A stretch of DNA of 61,126 bases, taken from Bacteroidales bacterium UBA5833 (GTDB lineage Bacteria; Bacteroidota; Bacteroidia; Bacteroidales; Lentimicrobiaceae). Numbering within the stretch: position 1 is the first letter of the stretch; each line of letters starts with the position of its first letter. The stretch is from positions 1-61,126 of the forward strand of contig DJGZ01000002.1 in assembly GCA_002433025.1 (NCBI GenBank), in the 5' to 3' direction. Positions 7,597 to 15,861 of the stretch are shown here, in pieces. The notes below the pieces were generated by a model. The model worked only from the letters and a program-made list of their open reading frames with translations. It was not told the DNA's origin and ran no database searches. Made by a program: the position numbers and the translations under genes.

Positions 7597-9600
7597 TTAC
7601 CGGTTGATGATCAGTTTACCCCGGCTGATTACCTGATGATCACTGCTGATCAGTTGCAGCAGATAGAAGCCTGAGGGCAGCATCGACAAATCCGGCTCAC
7701 GGGTGAAGGCTTGCTGACTGATCATTCGGCCGTCAGCTCCGGTTACTGTGAGCGTTAAACCATTGGGCCTGACTTCTTCCGGCAGTTCAATGATTATATT
7801 GCCATCCGCAGAAGGATTGGGATAAATAATCAGTTTTTCCGCTGTTTTTGTTTCCGGAATTCCGACAACCTTCAATTTCCCCAGCACCGGCCTGATCATC
7901 AGGGATCCTGCATAAAGGCTTTGTCCCCAGCCTCCGAAAGTGCGGTAGAAAGTATTCTCCGAAGCATCGTTATTCCAGTCGTAACCCAGGTTCAGGTTAT
8001 CAGAGGTTGTCTGTTCCCATCCCACATAGAAAATCAGGTTTGGAAAACGACCCGGCTCTATTTTAATAACGCTGTCAAGCTTATAGGTATAAAACTGGTT
8101 CAGGCTGTCTTCGTAAGCCGGTTCATATCCGAAACGTGAATAAATCAGCTCTCCGGGCTCGCCGAAATAGTCGTTCCAGACATTGAGGTAAAAACTTTTC
8201 ACATTGCCGCCGGTAAGGGTCTGATTGAAATACATCTGCACAGCGAGCAGCGAATCGGCCCTGTTGAGCCTGAATTTATAGGCCAGCTGCGCACCCGCAG
8301 GAGTTAATCCGTAACCTGCTTCAGCAGTACCGTCATCGTAAGAGAGATAATTTGCAAAAACCTGAATATTCCTGATGGTGTCATTCTGTCTCCGGCCAAG
8401 GTTGGCCTCGGTATTCACAATATGGGTGGTTGTAAAAGTAACCTTTTCCTGGGTGCCGATCGGGAATACAAAATTTACCGGCGGGCGTGCAAACGGCTGA
8501 TGGGTAACATAACCCGAAGTAAGAAACGGTGGGACGAAGAAATTTCCGGCTGTGTAATAATGAAAAGGTTCCTGATAATCGCGGGAAACCTCATAGCGGT
8601 AGGATGCGTTATAATTAATCCCGTCGAGATTGGTAATCCTGATGTTCAGGCTGTCGCTCATTTCATTTACAAAATTGGCCCGGTATTGGTTGTAGGGCAT
8701 GCCAGTGTAATTTCGGAGCATGTTCGGTGCTCTGGAAGCGAAGGCCACATCGCGGTGCAGCGTATCGAAAATACCCCGGCCTATATTCAGGTAGACATAA
8801 TCGATGTTCCACTGATCTCCGTTGCTTTGCCAATCGGGTAAAATACCGCTGGCCAGGCTCGCATAATTGCGGAAACGGAAACGGAATCCATCAGTATAAA
8901 ACCTGGCACTGTCAAGCACAGGAACCATTACCTGACGAAACCACAGGCTGTCGCTGGCATAAAAAGAGTTAAGCGATTGTCCGGATGTGCTCCATACCTT
9001 TCGCCATCCTTCAAGCATAATCGTATCCATCACAGTGGTATCCACCCCGTTGATGGTTGTATCCACCGGAAAAATGATTATCTGGGTCTCGCCCGGGGCA
9101 AGAAATTCAAGCACCAGAGAGTCATTTCTGGCAGGTGCATTACCCCTGCCCTGCGGCTGATAATAAAAACTGAAATAAACCGAATCGGCACGGGTGACTT
9201 TGCGTTTAACCGGCGAAAACACCGAATCGAGGCGGATGGGCCGTGATGTCAGAAAATCGGCTATAAAAGGATAAGGGCTCGCATTGCTGTATAGACTGCC
9301 TAGATGATCAATGGCGTCGAGGGTGGCAACTCCGACTGTTGGCGGAAACACGGCATAATCGTCACTGATGAAGGCGTCCGAGTCTGACCACAATCCGGAA
9401 TCCGGCAATACAGATCTGCCGCTGAAATCATCAAAAAAAGGGAGCAACAAGGGTGCGACAGTTATACGCTCAGCAACTCGGTTTCCCGATTCCTTTTTTA
9501 CCCTGGAATTGATCTGCAATCCGGTGATCACTTCCTGTGAATAAGATGACAAGGGAATCAGCAAAATAATTAAAAGCCTTATAATCGTTCGGTTTATCAT
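7597..9600 (-). CDS. Secreted protein with T9SS type A sorting domain
   Basis: 667 residues: an N-terminal signal peptide (IRLLIILLIPLSSYSQ), a long beta-rich middle part without a recognisable enzyme motif, and a C-terminal T9SS sorting domain (about 585-667) beginning LIIYPNPSADGNI and ending LPSGFYLLQLISSDHQVISRG. The sorting domain means export through the type IX system and attachment at or release from the cell surface. Before the IS insertion its ATG lay about 50 bp after the PASTA stop codon; the IS now separates them. It is followed at 12 bp by rluD. The middle region, with paired FRFRNYAS and YDWNND segments, looks like lectin- or jelly-roll-type strands, but I cannot name it. Confidence 0.8.
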   Translation of the reverse strand: MINRTIIRLLIILLIPLSSYSQEVITGLQINSRVKKESGNRVAERITVAPLLLPFFDDFSGRSVLPDSGLWSDSDAFISDDYAVFPPTVGVATLDAIDHLGSLYSNASPYPFIADFLTSRPIRLDSVFSPVKRKVTRADSVYFSFYYQPQGRGNAPARNDSLVLEFLAPGETQIIIFPVDTTINGVDTTVMDTIMLEGWRKVWSTSGQSLNSFYASDSLWFRQVMVPVLDSARFYTDGFRFRFRNYASLASGILPDWQSNGDQWNIDYVYLNIGRGIFDTLHRDVAFASRAPNMLRNYTGMPYNQYRANFVNEMSDSLNIRITNLDGINYNASYRYEVSRDYQEPFHYYTAGNFFVPPFLTSGYVTHQPFARPPVNFVFPIGTQEKVTFTTTHIVNTEANLGRRQNDTIRNIQVFANYLSYDDGTAEAGYGLTPAGAQLAYKFRLNRADSLLAVQMYFNQTLTGGNVKSFYLNVWNDYFGEPGELIYSRFGYEPAYEDSLNQFYTYKLDSVIKIEPGRFPNLIFYVGWEQTTSDNLNLGYDWNNDASENTFYRTFGGWGQSLYAGSLMIRPVLGKLKVVGIPETKTAEKLIIYPNPSADGNIIIELPEEVRPNGLTLTVTGADGRMISQQAFTREPDLSMLPSGFYLLQLISSDHQVISRGKLIINR

Positions 9601-9641
9601 ACCAGAAATATTAGGATGAAAGCCAGCGCCGTTTATATAAA

Positions 9642-9650
9642 TCTTAAAAG
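9642..9650. repeat. Left copy of IS target-site duplication
   Basis: TCTTAAAAG directly abuts the left end of the insertion element and recurs exactly at 10968-10976. The 9-bp length is within the range for IS4-family elements. Confidence 0.9.
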
Positions 9651-10967
9651 CACTAGTGTCCCATTAAAACTGGGACGTTATTAAAAATTAAACAAATTTG
9701 GCTCATTAAGCCTAAAACGTTCTTTGTCATTTTGAAATTTAGTTCTATCGAACAGATCCAGAAGATTGGTTTTATCTGTTAATGATATGCCCAAGATCTG
9801 CAAGACCTCGTATGTACTTCTGTCGAGTCGCATGTCTTTTTGGACGATCGCTACTAGGCAGTACGTGCACATAGCGACGTAGATTTGGATCCGAACTGCA
9901 TTTGCTGTAGTTCCCCAAAATTTCTTGATTTTCAGGTGTTGCTTCAGCCATTTGAAGAAAAGCTCGACTTGCCAGCGGTTCTTGTAAAGTTCGGCGACTT
10001 GAAGCGCTGAAACGTGCGTGGCGTTGGTCAAGAATACCAGCTCGCGTTTTTGTTCTTCATCCCAATATTTGACCAATCGAAGTTGCTCTGGATAATATCG
10101 TTTGGGATAAAACCCCGTCAATTCAACAGTTAAATCTGAAAGCACGTTCTTGGGCAACCTTCTTTTCCATTTGATTGTCTTGTATTGGAGGTTATTCTTT
10201 GCCCTGACAACGAAGAAAGCTTCTATCCGATGAATCTTGTACAACATCTTGAAGTGGTTGTACGCACGGTCAAATATGTAATATGATCCTGGTTCATAGG
10301 GGATTTCTTTCATCGCGGTAGAGTCGTGCGCCGAAGCTTCGGTGATATGGAAAAACGCCGGTATCTTTGTCTCCACATCATATAATGTATGCACTTTGAT
10401 CCCGCCTTTTTTCTTGCGAAACTTTGCCCACCAGAACACGGAAAGGCACAAGTCAACCGTCGTTGAATCAAAAGCGTAGACATTGCCCCCAAGTTTGAAG
10501 ATGTCAGAAGCCCGTTTATGTCTGGCCTCGTTTACCAGATAATAAGCGTACTCTTCAAAGATGCGGTAGTCCCTGTCTTGATTGGCTCTGGCCAGAGATG
10601 ATTTTGATACGTTCTTGCCCAAACCCAAATGATAAGCTTTGGAGTGATGGGCGTCAAGCGCGACAACCAAATCCCTGAGACTTTCACGGTTTGACAATTG
10701 TCCGAACATCAGGGAAAGAAGTTGGTTCCAACAAGTGAAGTGTTTAACATATCTGTCCCCGTCATATTTGCGGACAATATAGTTGAACTTATTCCTATCC
10801 AAGAAAGATGTTAGCTGGGCGAAAACGTATTTATCCTTATGCATTTGCAATTTTTTCTAAGAATTGCAAATGTGCAAATTGAAATCCGTTTAATCGAAAA
10901 ACGCATATAACTAACTAAATTTCAAATATTTCAAAGAACTTTTTAATATTTTAATGGGACAGTAATG
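9651..10967 (-). mobile_element. Intact IS4-family insertion sequence, 1317 bp
   Basis: Terminal inverted repeats of 19 bp, 17 identical: CACTAGTGTCCCATTAAAA at 9651-9669 and, reversed, CATTACTGTCCCATTAAAA at 10949-10967. Identical 9-bp direct repeats TCTTAAAAG flank it. It carries one transposase gene (9681-10844) with all DDE residues. Perfect target duplication and an undamaged frame suggest a fairly recent insertion. The insertion point is the stop codon region of the PASTA gene; because the duplicated bases include the TAA, that protein keeps its length. Confidence 0.93.
9681..10844 (-). CDS. IS4-family DDE transposase
   Basis: 387 residues counted from the ATG at 10844; the frame also allows a TTG two codons earlier. 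An N-terminal DUF4372-type segment (about 1-75) precedes the RNase-H-like catalytic core. Counting from the upstream TTG, the triad is D128 (YAFDSTTVDL), D194 (YYIFDRAY) and E296 within YKNRWQVELFFKWLKQHLKIK, the Y-(2)-R-(3)-E-(6)-K signature of IS4 elements. It catalyses cut-and-paste movement of the surrounding 1317-bp element. The gene is complete and shows no stop or frameshift. It runs in the same direction as the operon it interrupts. Confidence 0.95.
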   Translation of the reverse strand: MHKDKYVFAQLTSFLDRNKFNYIVRKYDGDRYVKHFTCWNQLLSLMFGQLSNRESLRDLVVALDAHHSKAYHLGLGKNVSKSSLARANQDRDYRIFEEYAYYLVNEARHKRASDIFKLGGNVYAFDSTTVDLCLSVFWWAKFRKKKGGIKVHTLYDVETKIPAFFHITEASAHDSTAMKEIPYEPGSYYIFDRAYNHFKMLYKIHRIEAFFVVRAKNNLQYKTIKWKRRLPKNVLSDLTVELTGFYPKRYYPEQLRLVKYWDEEQKRELVFLTNATHVSALQVAELYKNRWQVELFFKWLKQHLKIKKFWGTTANAVRIQIYVAMCTYCLVAIVQKDMRLDRSTYEVLQILGISLTDKTNLLDLFDRTKFQNDKERFRLNEPNLFNF

Positions 10968-10976
10968 TCTTAAAAG
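10968..10976. repeat. Right copy of IS target-site duplication
   Basis: Second exact copy of TCTTAAAAG; it contains the TAA stop codon (minus strand, 10970-10972) of the PASTA gene. Confidence 0.9.
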
Positions 10977-11803
10977 ATTGAATCATTGACCACCTCCAGC
11001 GAGTCGGCACCCATCGTCTGAAGGTAAGCATCAAAATCGAACTTATCCGGATCCCTGAACACGAGGCTTACCGTTTGCCCTGCATTCAGTAAAAGACCCC
11101 TGACATAAGAAGGCGTCTGGGTATATACCCTGGCGGTTTCCGGATCTGCATTGTCTTCAAAAACCTCCTCCCCCGGACCCAGGTATCTGTTCTTCAGCAA
11201 CTGCAATGCTTCCTGTCTGGTTTTCCCGATCAGGAAAGGCACCTGAAAACGGGCACCTCCAACGCTCTGCCCTACCTTTAATTCAATCACCGACCCCTTG
11301 AGTATCTCAAAGCCGGGTTCAATGGTACTCCCCCGGTAATATTGTCCGAGCACCGCATTGGCCGCGATATCAGGAACATAATTGATATTACCCAGCTTCA
11401 GACCGTAAGTTTCCAGTGTGGCTGTTGCCTGACGGAGTGAGAGGTCGACAAGGTCGGGCATGCTCACCTTTTCGGGCATTACCGCAACAGTTGTAAGGTA
11501 AATCTTACGGTGTCGCTTAACATTTGAGCCCGGCAACGGATCCTGAATAATCACTGATCCTTTTGGCATTTTTGAATCGAATACCGAATCAACAATAATT
11601 ACTTCAAAGTCAGAGATCGTTTCCAGCTGGCTTATCTGGTCAGGCGTTAAGCCGACAAGTGAAGGCACTGCTATGGACTCCCCGTGGTGGGTATACCATT
11701 TAAGCGCCCACAATACCAGGCTAACAATTAAAATTGTCAGCACCACCGAAACGATGAAATGCCTGACAAAAACACGGGTCTGAATAAATTCAAAAAAGTT
11801 CAT
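10970..11803 (-). CDS. Membrane-anchored protein with three PASTA domains
   Basis: 277 residues from the ATG at 11803 (a TTG three codons upstream is less likely). One transmembrane helix (about 15-37, HFIVSVVLTILIVSLVLWALKW) is followed by three PASTA repeats of roughly 70 residues (about 40-110, 111-182, 183-255) with the P-LVGL/LVDL/LIGKT openings and the QTPSYVRG/QDPLPGS turns. PASTA domains bind peptidoglycan fragments or the division machinery; no kinase is fused. In Bacteroidota this protein commonly neighbours an RluD-type synthase and ddl, as here (ddl is divergent, 330 bp away). An IS has landed exactly at its stop codon without changing the protein. Confidence 0.88.
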   Translation of the reverse strand: MNFFEFIQTRVFVRHFIVSVVLTILIVSLVLWALKWYTHHGESIAVPSLVGLTPDQISQLETISDFEVIIVDSVFDSKMPKGSVIIQDPLPGSNVKRHRKIYLTTVAVMPEKVSMPDLVDLSLRQATATLETYGLKLGNINYVPDIAANAVLGQYYRGSTIEPGFEILKGSVIELKVGQSVGGARFQVPFLIGKTRQEALQLLKNRYLGPGEEVFEDNADPETARVYTQTPSYVRGLLLNAGQTVSLVFRDPDKFDFDAYLQTMGADSLEVVNDSIF

Positions 11804-11900
11804 GCATGCCAACTTATTCCGGATGACAGATCACCATCAGCCATATAAAACCCGGACAGGATAATAAACTACCGCGCAAACAAATTATTGCACGTCACTG

Positions 11901-11908
11901 CAAAGATA
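11901..11908 (-). promoter_or_regulatory. Putative -7 box of the PASTA operon
   Basis: TATCTTTG on the minus strand fits TAnnTTTG; a TTTC lies about 18 bases upstream as a weak -33. The leader to the ATG would be about 90 bases. The 11804-12132 gap holds this promoter, the divergent ddl promoter and no gene. Confidence 0.5.
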
Positions 11909-12101
11909 TAAATAATTGAGAGGCCTGAAAAACGTCGGATTTTTAAAGATTGCCTCGCAGTTGCATTCTTTCATTTTCCATTACCGGCCCTGCTTTTATC
12001 CCGGGAACCCGGCTGAGATGGTTTTTAATACTCTACAGGACATAGTATCGCCTTTAAGGATATTTTTAATTCCCGTCCGCATGCACAAACCGCATTGTTC
12101 T

Positions 12102-12109
12102 TACATTTG
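12102..12109 (+). promoter_or_regulatory. Putative -7 box of ddl
   Basis: TACATTTG fits TAnnTTTG and would start transcription about 17 bases before the ATG at 12133. No clear TTTG at -33. Confidence 0.5.
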
Positions 12110-12132
12110 CAACACTTCTATCCAAAAGGTCC

Positions 12133-13137
12133 ATGATGAAGAAAAACATCGCGCTGCTTACCGGCGGCTACTCAAAAGAATATGAGATTTCCATTAAAAG
12201 CGGAAAAGTAATCGAACAGCATATCGACAAGGACCTGTTCAGGGTATTCCCGCTGATTATCGGAAACGAACAATGGATTTTCAGAGATTCAGCAGGAACT
12301 GAATTTCCGGTAAATCTGAACGATTTTACAATTCAACTGCCGGAGGAAAAAGTAAGGTTTGATGCTGCTTTTATCGGTATCCACGGAACACCGGGAGAAG
12401 ACGGTAAGCTGCAGGGATACCTCGACATGATCGGAGTACCTTACAACACCTGTGGCCGCGCCACTTCAGCACTGACTTTCAATAAATTTTTCTGCAATGA
12501 GTTTGTTGGAAGGGCCGGTGTAAACGTTGCCAACACCGTTTACCTGCACAAACGCGATACGTCCGACCCGGACGCTATCCTCAGCACCACCGGCCTCCCC
12601 TGTTTTGTAAAACCCAACAGCAACGGATCGAGCGTTGGCATTTCAAAGGTTCATACCCGCGAAGAGCTTCTTCCCGCCATTCAACTTGCCTTTGAATCGG
12701 ATGAAGAAGTGCTGGTTCAGGAGTTTATTCCCGGAGTGGAAATCACTTGCGGAATCTATGAGAAGAACGGCGAACCTGTTGTACTTCCGCTCACTGAAAT
12801 CATCAGCCATAAAGAATTCTTTGACTTTAAAGCCAAATACGAAGGTTTTTCAGATGAAATTACTCCGGCACGTCTGAGTGATGAGCAGACTGAAGAATGC
12901 CGGCGCATTTCACTGATGCTTTACCGCCGGCTCAACTGCCGGGGTGTCGTGCGTTTCGATTACATCCTTACCCCTGATGAAGTTCCGGGCAATAGGCAAT
13001 TCTGTTTCCTCGAGGTAAATACCATACCCGGTCTTTCCGAAGCCAGCATCGTCCCTCAACAGGCCGCGCATATGGGAATCAGCCTTAACCGGCTGTTTAC
13101 CGATCTGCTGACGGAAACCCTGGAAAGATACCGGTAA
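12133..13137 (+). CDS. ddl: D-alanine--D-alanine ligase
   Basis: 334 residues, a normal length for Ddl. The ATP-grasp fold is complete: an N-terminal domain with LLTGGYSKEYEISIKSG and the HGTPGEDGKLQGYLDMIGVPY motif, the central lysine loop PCFVKPNSNGSSVGISKV, and the C-terminal metal-binding part RFDYIL and FLEVNTIPGLSEASIVPQQA. It joins two D-alanines with ATP to make the dipeptide terminus of peptidoglycan precursors in the cytoplasm. Two ATG codons in tandem (12133, 12136) make the start uncertain by one residue. It is divergent from the PASTA gene, consistent with a cell-wall neighbourhood, and appears monocistronic. Confidence 0.95.
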   Translation: MMKKNIALLTGGYSKEYEISIKSGKVIEQHIDKDLFRVFPLIIGNEQWIFRDSAGTEFPVNLNDFTIQLPEEKVRFDAAFIGIHGTPGEDGKLQGYLDMIGVPYNTCGRATSALTFNKFFCNEFVGRAGVNVANTVYLHKRDTSDPDAILSTTGLPCFVKPNSNGSSVGISKVHTREELLPAIQLAFESDEEVLVQEFIPGVEITCGIYEKNGEPVVLPLTEIISHKEFFDFKAKYEGFSDEITPARLSDEQTEECRRISLMLYRRLNCRGVVRFDYILTPDEVPGNRQFCFLEVNTIPGLSEASIVPQQAAHMGISLNRLFTDLLTETLERYR

Positions 13138-13454
13138 TTTTACCCCGAATACAGGCACAAGGCCCTGGTCAACAGTTTGTTTTTCATCGACTTACATAAT
13201 TACGTAAAAAATCAGGAAGAATAATTCCAATTTTTATAATGCGGGCCGTTTAAGAACGGTTCTACAGTGGCTAATATATATACCTGTAAAACAATACTTT
13301 ACTCCAAACAGAGATAGCCGGAACGAATGATCCGGCATCCGAAAATGTAAAATCCCGGTTTTACCTTCCTGCAATTCACCCTTCCTATTCAACACTTCGC
13401 CCTGCCCGCTTGTCGGTTGACACGAAATGCATTTCAGCTCGCAGAGGCCTGAAA
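13138..13454. other. Intergenic stretch without a gene
   Basis: About 320 bases between ddl and the small secreted gene. No credible frame, tRNA or structured element was recognised, and no clear terminator for ddl. Confidence 0.5.
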
Positions 13455-13462
13455 TACCTTTG
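13455..13462 (+). promoter_or_regulatory. Putative -7 box of the small secreted gene
   Basis: TACCTTTG matches TAnnTTTG; TTTC 19 bases upstream is a possible -33. The ATG follows at 13510. Confidence 0.5.
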
Positions 13463-13509
13463 CTTCATCAACAGGAAAACACGATTTAGTAACATTAAAA
13501 CCCAAAGCC

Positions 13510-13842
13510 ATGAAAACGTTCATCTTCGCAACCGCAATCGCAATGATGCTGTCAATCAGCTTACAGGCATCAACCGGAGGAAAAACCGGAACCATGAAAG
13601 CAAAGGTACATATCTTCCAGACCAACACCGAGAGTGTTGATGTTTATGTTGCCAAAATTCCGGGGCAACTGGTTAAAGTCACTATCTGCAGTGCATCAGG
13701 AACCCCGCTGATGAAGACACGCATTAAAAAACAGAGCAGCCGATATCTGCGCTATCACCTGAGGGAACTTCCCGCAGGATCCTATGATGTTCTGGTTGAG
13801 CAGGACGGGGAAGTGATTTCCGAAATGAAGATCCAAAAATAA
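13510..13842 (+). CDS. Small secreted protein with T9SS-tail-like / DUF3244-like fold
   Basis: 110 residues: signal peptide (KTFIFATAIAMMLSISLQA) and one beta-sandwich-like domain. The second half, VKVTICSASGTPLMKTRIKK through LPAGSYDVLVEQDGEVISEMKIQK, has the spacing of a T9SS sorting tail or DUF3244-type domain standing almost alone, without a separate cargo domain. Bacteroidota commonly encode such orphan domains near signalling genes; their role is unknown. It has its own promoter and a strong terminator (13905-13930), so it is monocistronic and separate from the histidine kinase gene downstream. Confidence 0.65.
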   Translation: MKTFIFATAIAMMLSISLQASTGGKTGTMKAKVHIFQTNTESVDVYVAKIPGQLVKVTICSASGTPLMKTRIKKQSSRYLRYHLRELPAGSYDVLVEQDGEVISEMKIQK

Positions 13843-13904
13843 TTTCGACCGCTGAAGCATGGAATGGATGACCGCTGCACCAGCACTCAAGGATCAAACG
13901 CATT

Positions 13905-13930
13905 ATGCCGGAGAATTTTCCGGCATTTTT
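13905..13930 (+). terminator. Intrinsic terminator after the small secreted gene
   Basis: Stem ATGCCGGA (13905-13912) with TCCGGCAT (13919-13926), a 6-base loop and a run of T to 13930. It lies inside the extended reading frame of the next gene, which supports the later kinase start at 14030. Confidence 0.8.
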
Positions 13931-14006
13931 CCAATGCAGCTGACTGGTGAAAGACTTTCAGACGACATGGAGATGAAAGGCAGTTATGGCATTGATTTCA
14001 TTTTAC

Positions 14007-14014
14007 TACCTTTG
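14007..14014 (+). promoter_or_regulatory. Putative -7 box of the LytS/LytTR operon
   Basis: TACCTTTG fits TAnnTTTG. It would place the transcript start about 9 bases before the ATG at 14030, a very short leader, so this is tentative. Confidence 0.4.
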
Positions 14015-14029
14015 AAGCAATCAAATCCC

Positions 14030-15073
14030 ATGCGGATGACCGGAGAAATCTTAAGAAAGCCACTGCTCAGAATATCACTTTTCTTTCTCCTGAGCATTCC
14101 TCTGCGCCTGATGCTCGATCTGTCATTTGGAATGATATATCGTTTTTACGAAGTAATCAGGCCATGGCAGGAATACCTGGGCGCCGCACTGCTGACGGTT
14201 GCCATACTGGAATTGGTATTTTTTCTGAAACGCAGCATTAACCGTCATATCCCATGGGAAAAAAGTCCTACGCGCCGGCTGGCACTCGAATGCCTGATTA
14301 TCGGCTTTTCCGGTCTTGTGGCCATTGTTTTACTGCGCTTCATAATCAACCTGCTGTTGCTGAAACCGGGTTTTATCAAATTCTCCGACGAGGCTTTCAC
14401 GGCAATCTATTACCTTTTCTTCCTGGTTGTACTGCCGGCATTTCTGGAATTCGCCGTATTCCTGCTTAACCGCTGGAGAATCGGACTGGCCGAGGTTGAA
14501 CGGTTCAGGAAAGAGAATGCCGAGTTCCGGTTTGAAGCCCTCAGGGCCCAGATTAATCCGCATTTTCTGTTTAACAGCCTGAACACCCTTTCATCACTGA
14601 TTTATGAGGACCGCGAAAAAGCAGCCCGCTTCATCAGGCACCTGTCAGATGTGTACCGCTATGTGCTCGAAAACAGAAACCGTGAAACCATCACGCTGGG
14701 AGAAGAACTTACTTTTATCAAAGCCTTTGTTTACCTTTATCAGCTCAGGTTCGACAACAAACTAATCATCTCCGTGAAGATAGAAGATGCGCTGATGCAC
14801 CGGCTGATAGCACCCATGACCCTGCAATTACTGATTGAAAATGCCGTTAAGCACAATATCGTTTCGGCCAAAAGACCTTTAAACATTGATATTTTCGCAG
14901 AAAACAACCTTTACCTGAACGTCCGTAATAACCTCCAGAAGAAACAGGTTGATGAAGCCTCAACAGCCATGGGCCTGAAGAATATCGTAAGCAGGTACGG
15001 ATTCCTTACCCATCATCCCGTGGAAATCAATGAATCGGCTAATGAGTTTATTGTAAAAGTCCCGTTAATCTGA
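14030..15073 (+). CDS. LytS/YehU-type sensor histidine kinase
   Basis: 347 residues from the ATG at 14030. The frame is open back to an ATG at 13859, but that part is preceded by no promoter, encodes nothing protein-like and contains a terminator hairpin, so the later start is chosen. Four transmembrane helices (within about residues 8-150) lead to a His_kinase (PF06580) domain with the phospho-acceptor motif LRAQINPHFLFNSLN and an ATPase domain with LLIENAVKHNIV. It should phosphorylate the LytTR regulator encoded 5 bp downstream. The signal is not evident; no extracellular domain is present. The triple-repeat lipoprotein in the same transcript may supply or respond to it. Confidence 0.88.
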   Translation: MRMTGEILRKPLLRISLFFLLSIPLRLMLDLSFGMIYRFYEVIRPWQEYLGAALLTVAILELVFFLKRSINRHIPWEKSPTRRLALECLIIGFSGLVAIVLLRFIINLLLLKPGFIKFSDEAFTAIYYLFFLVVLPAFLEFAVFLLNRWRIGLAEVERFRKENAEFRFEALRAQINPHFLFNSLNTLSSLIYEDREKAARFIRHLSDVYRYVLENRNRETITLGEELTFIKAFVYLYQLRFDNKLIISVKIEDALMHRLIAPMTLQLLIENAVKHNIVSAKRPLNIDIFAENNLYLNVRNNLQKKQVDEASTAMGLKNIVSRYGFLTHHPVEINESANEFIVKVPLI

Positions 15074-15078
15074 ACGTT

Positions 15079-15849
15079 ATGAGAGTGCTGATTGTTGAAG
15101 ATGAACCATTTGCCCAGCAGGAACTAAAAAGATTACTGTCAGGAACCGGCCGTGACATCAGTATAGCCGGTTGTACCGATTCAATTGAAGATACCGTGGA
15201 GTGGCTCAGGAACAACAGCCTGCCCGACCTTATTTTCCTCGACATACAGTTATCTGACGGCTTGAGTTTCGGGATATTCAACCATGAAAAAATCCTTTGC
15301 CCTGTAATATTTACCACAGCCTATGATGAATATTCCATCCAGGCATTTAAGGTAAACAGCATTGATTACCTGCTAAAACCAATCAAGCCTGAAGAGCTGA
15401 AGTCAGCCCTGGACAAGCTGGATGCTGTCAGAAAGTCATATAATCCGGAGAATCCTTTGCCATTCGACCTTGCCCGGCTGGAACAATTGCTCAGCCCGGC
15501 CTCAAGGGAATATAAATCAAGGTTCATCGCACGCCTCGGCGATCAGATCAAGCACATCGGCATTGAAGACGTTGCATGGTTTTATGCCGAGGACAATGTC
15601 GTATTTCTGATCACAATAAACAACAGCCGGTTTATTATAGATTACACCCTTGATCAGGTAATCAGATTGCTTGATCCCGGCCGGTTTTTCCGGCTGAACC
15701 GCAGCTTTATCGCGCATATCGACAGTATAGGCAAGGTGAGCCGGTATTTCAACGGGAGGCTGGTAATTGAAATGAAGCCCGCCGCCCCGGAACCCGTTTA
15801 CATCAGCAGGGCAAGGGCCCAGGAATTTATAAGCTGGCTCGACGGTTAA
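15079..15849 (+). CDS. LytTR-family response regulator
   Basis: 256 residues: a receiver domain (1-120) with acidic pocket residues ED (7-8), the phosphorylated D55 in DLIFLDIQLSDG and the KPI lysine, then a LytTR DNA-binding domain (about 150-256) with FYAEDNVVFLITINNSRFIIDYTL and the RFFRLNRSFIAHIDSI motif. It is the cognate regulator of the upstream kinase (5-bp gap) and is followed at 12 bp by the lipoprotein gene, so all three form one operon. LytTR regulators usually bind paired direct repeats; I did not find a convincing pair upstream. Confidence 0.93.
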   Translation: MRVLIVEDEPFAQQELKRLLSGTGRDISIAGCTDSIEDTVEWLRNNSLPDLIFLDIQLSDGLSFGIFNHEKILCPVIFTTAYDEYSIQAFKVNSIDYLLKPIKPEELKSALDKLDAVRKSYNPENPLPFDLARLEQLLSPASREYKSRFIARLGDQIKHIGIEDVAWFYAEDNVVFLITINNSRFIIDYTLDQVIRLLDPGRFFRLNRSFIAHIDSIGKVSRYFNGRLVIEMKPAAPEPVYISRARAQEFISWLDG

Positions 15850-15861
15850 CAATAAAACACA

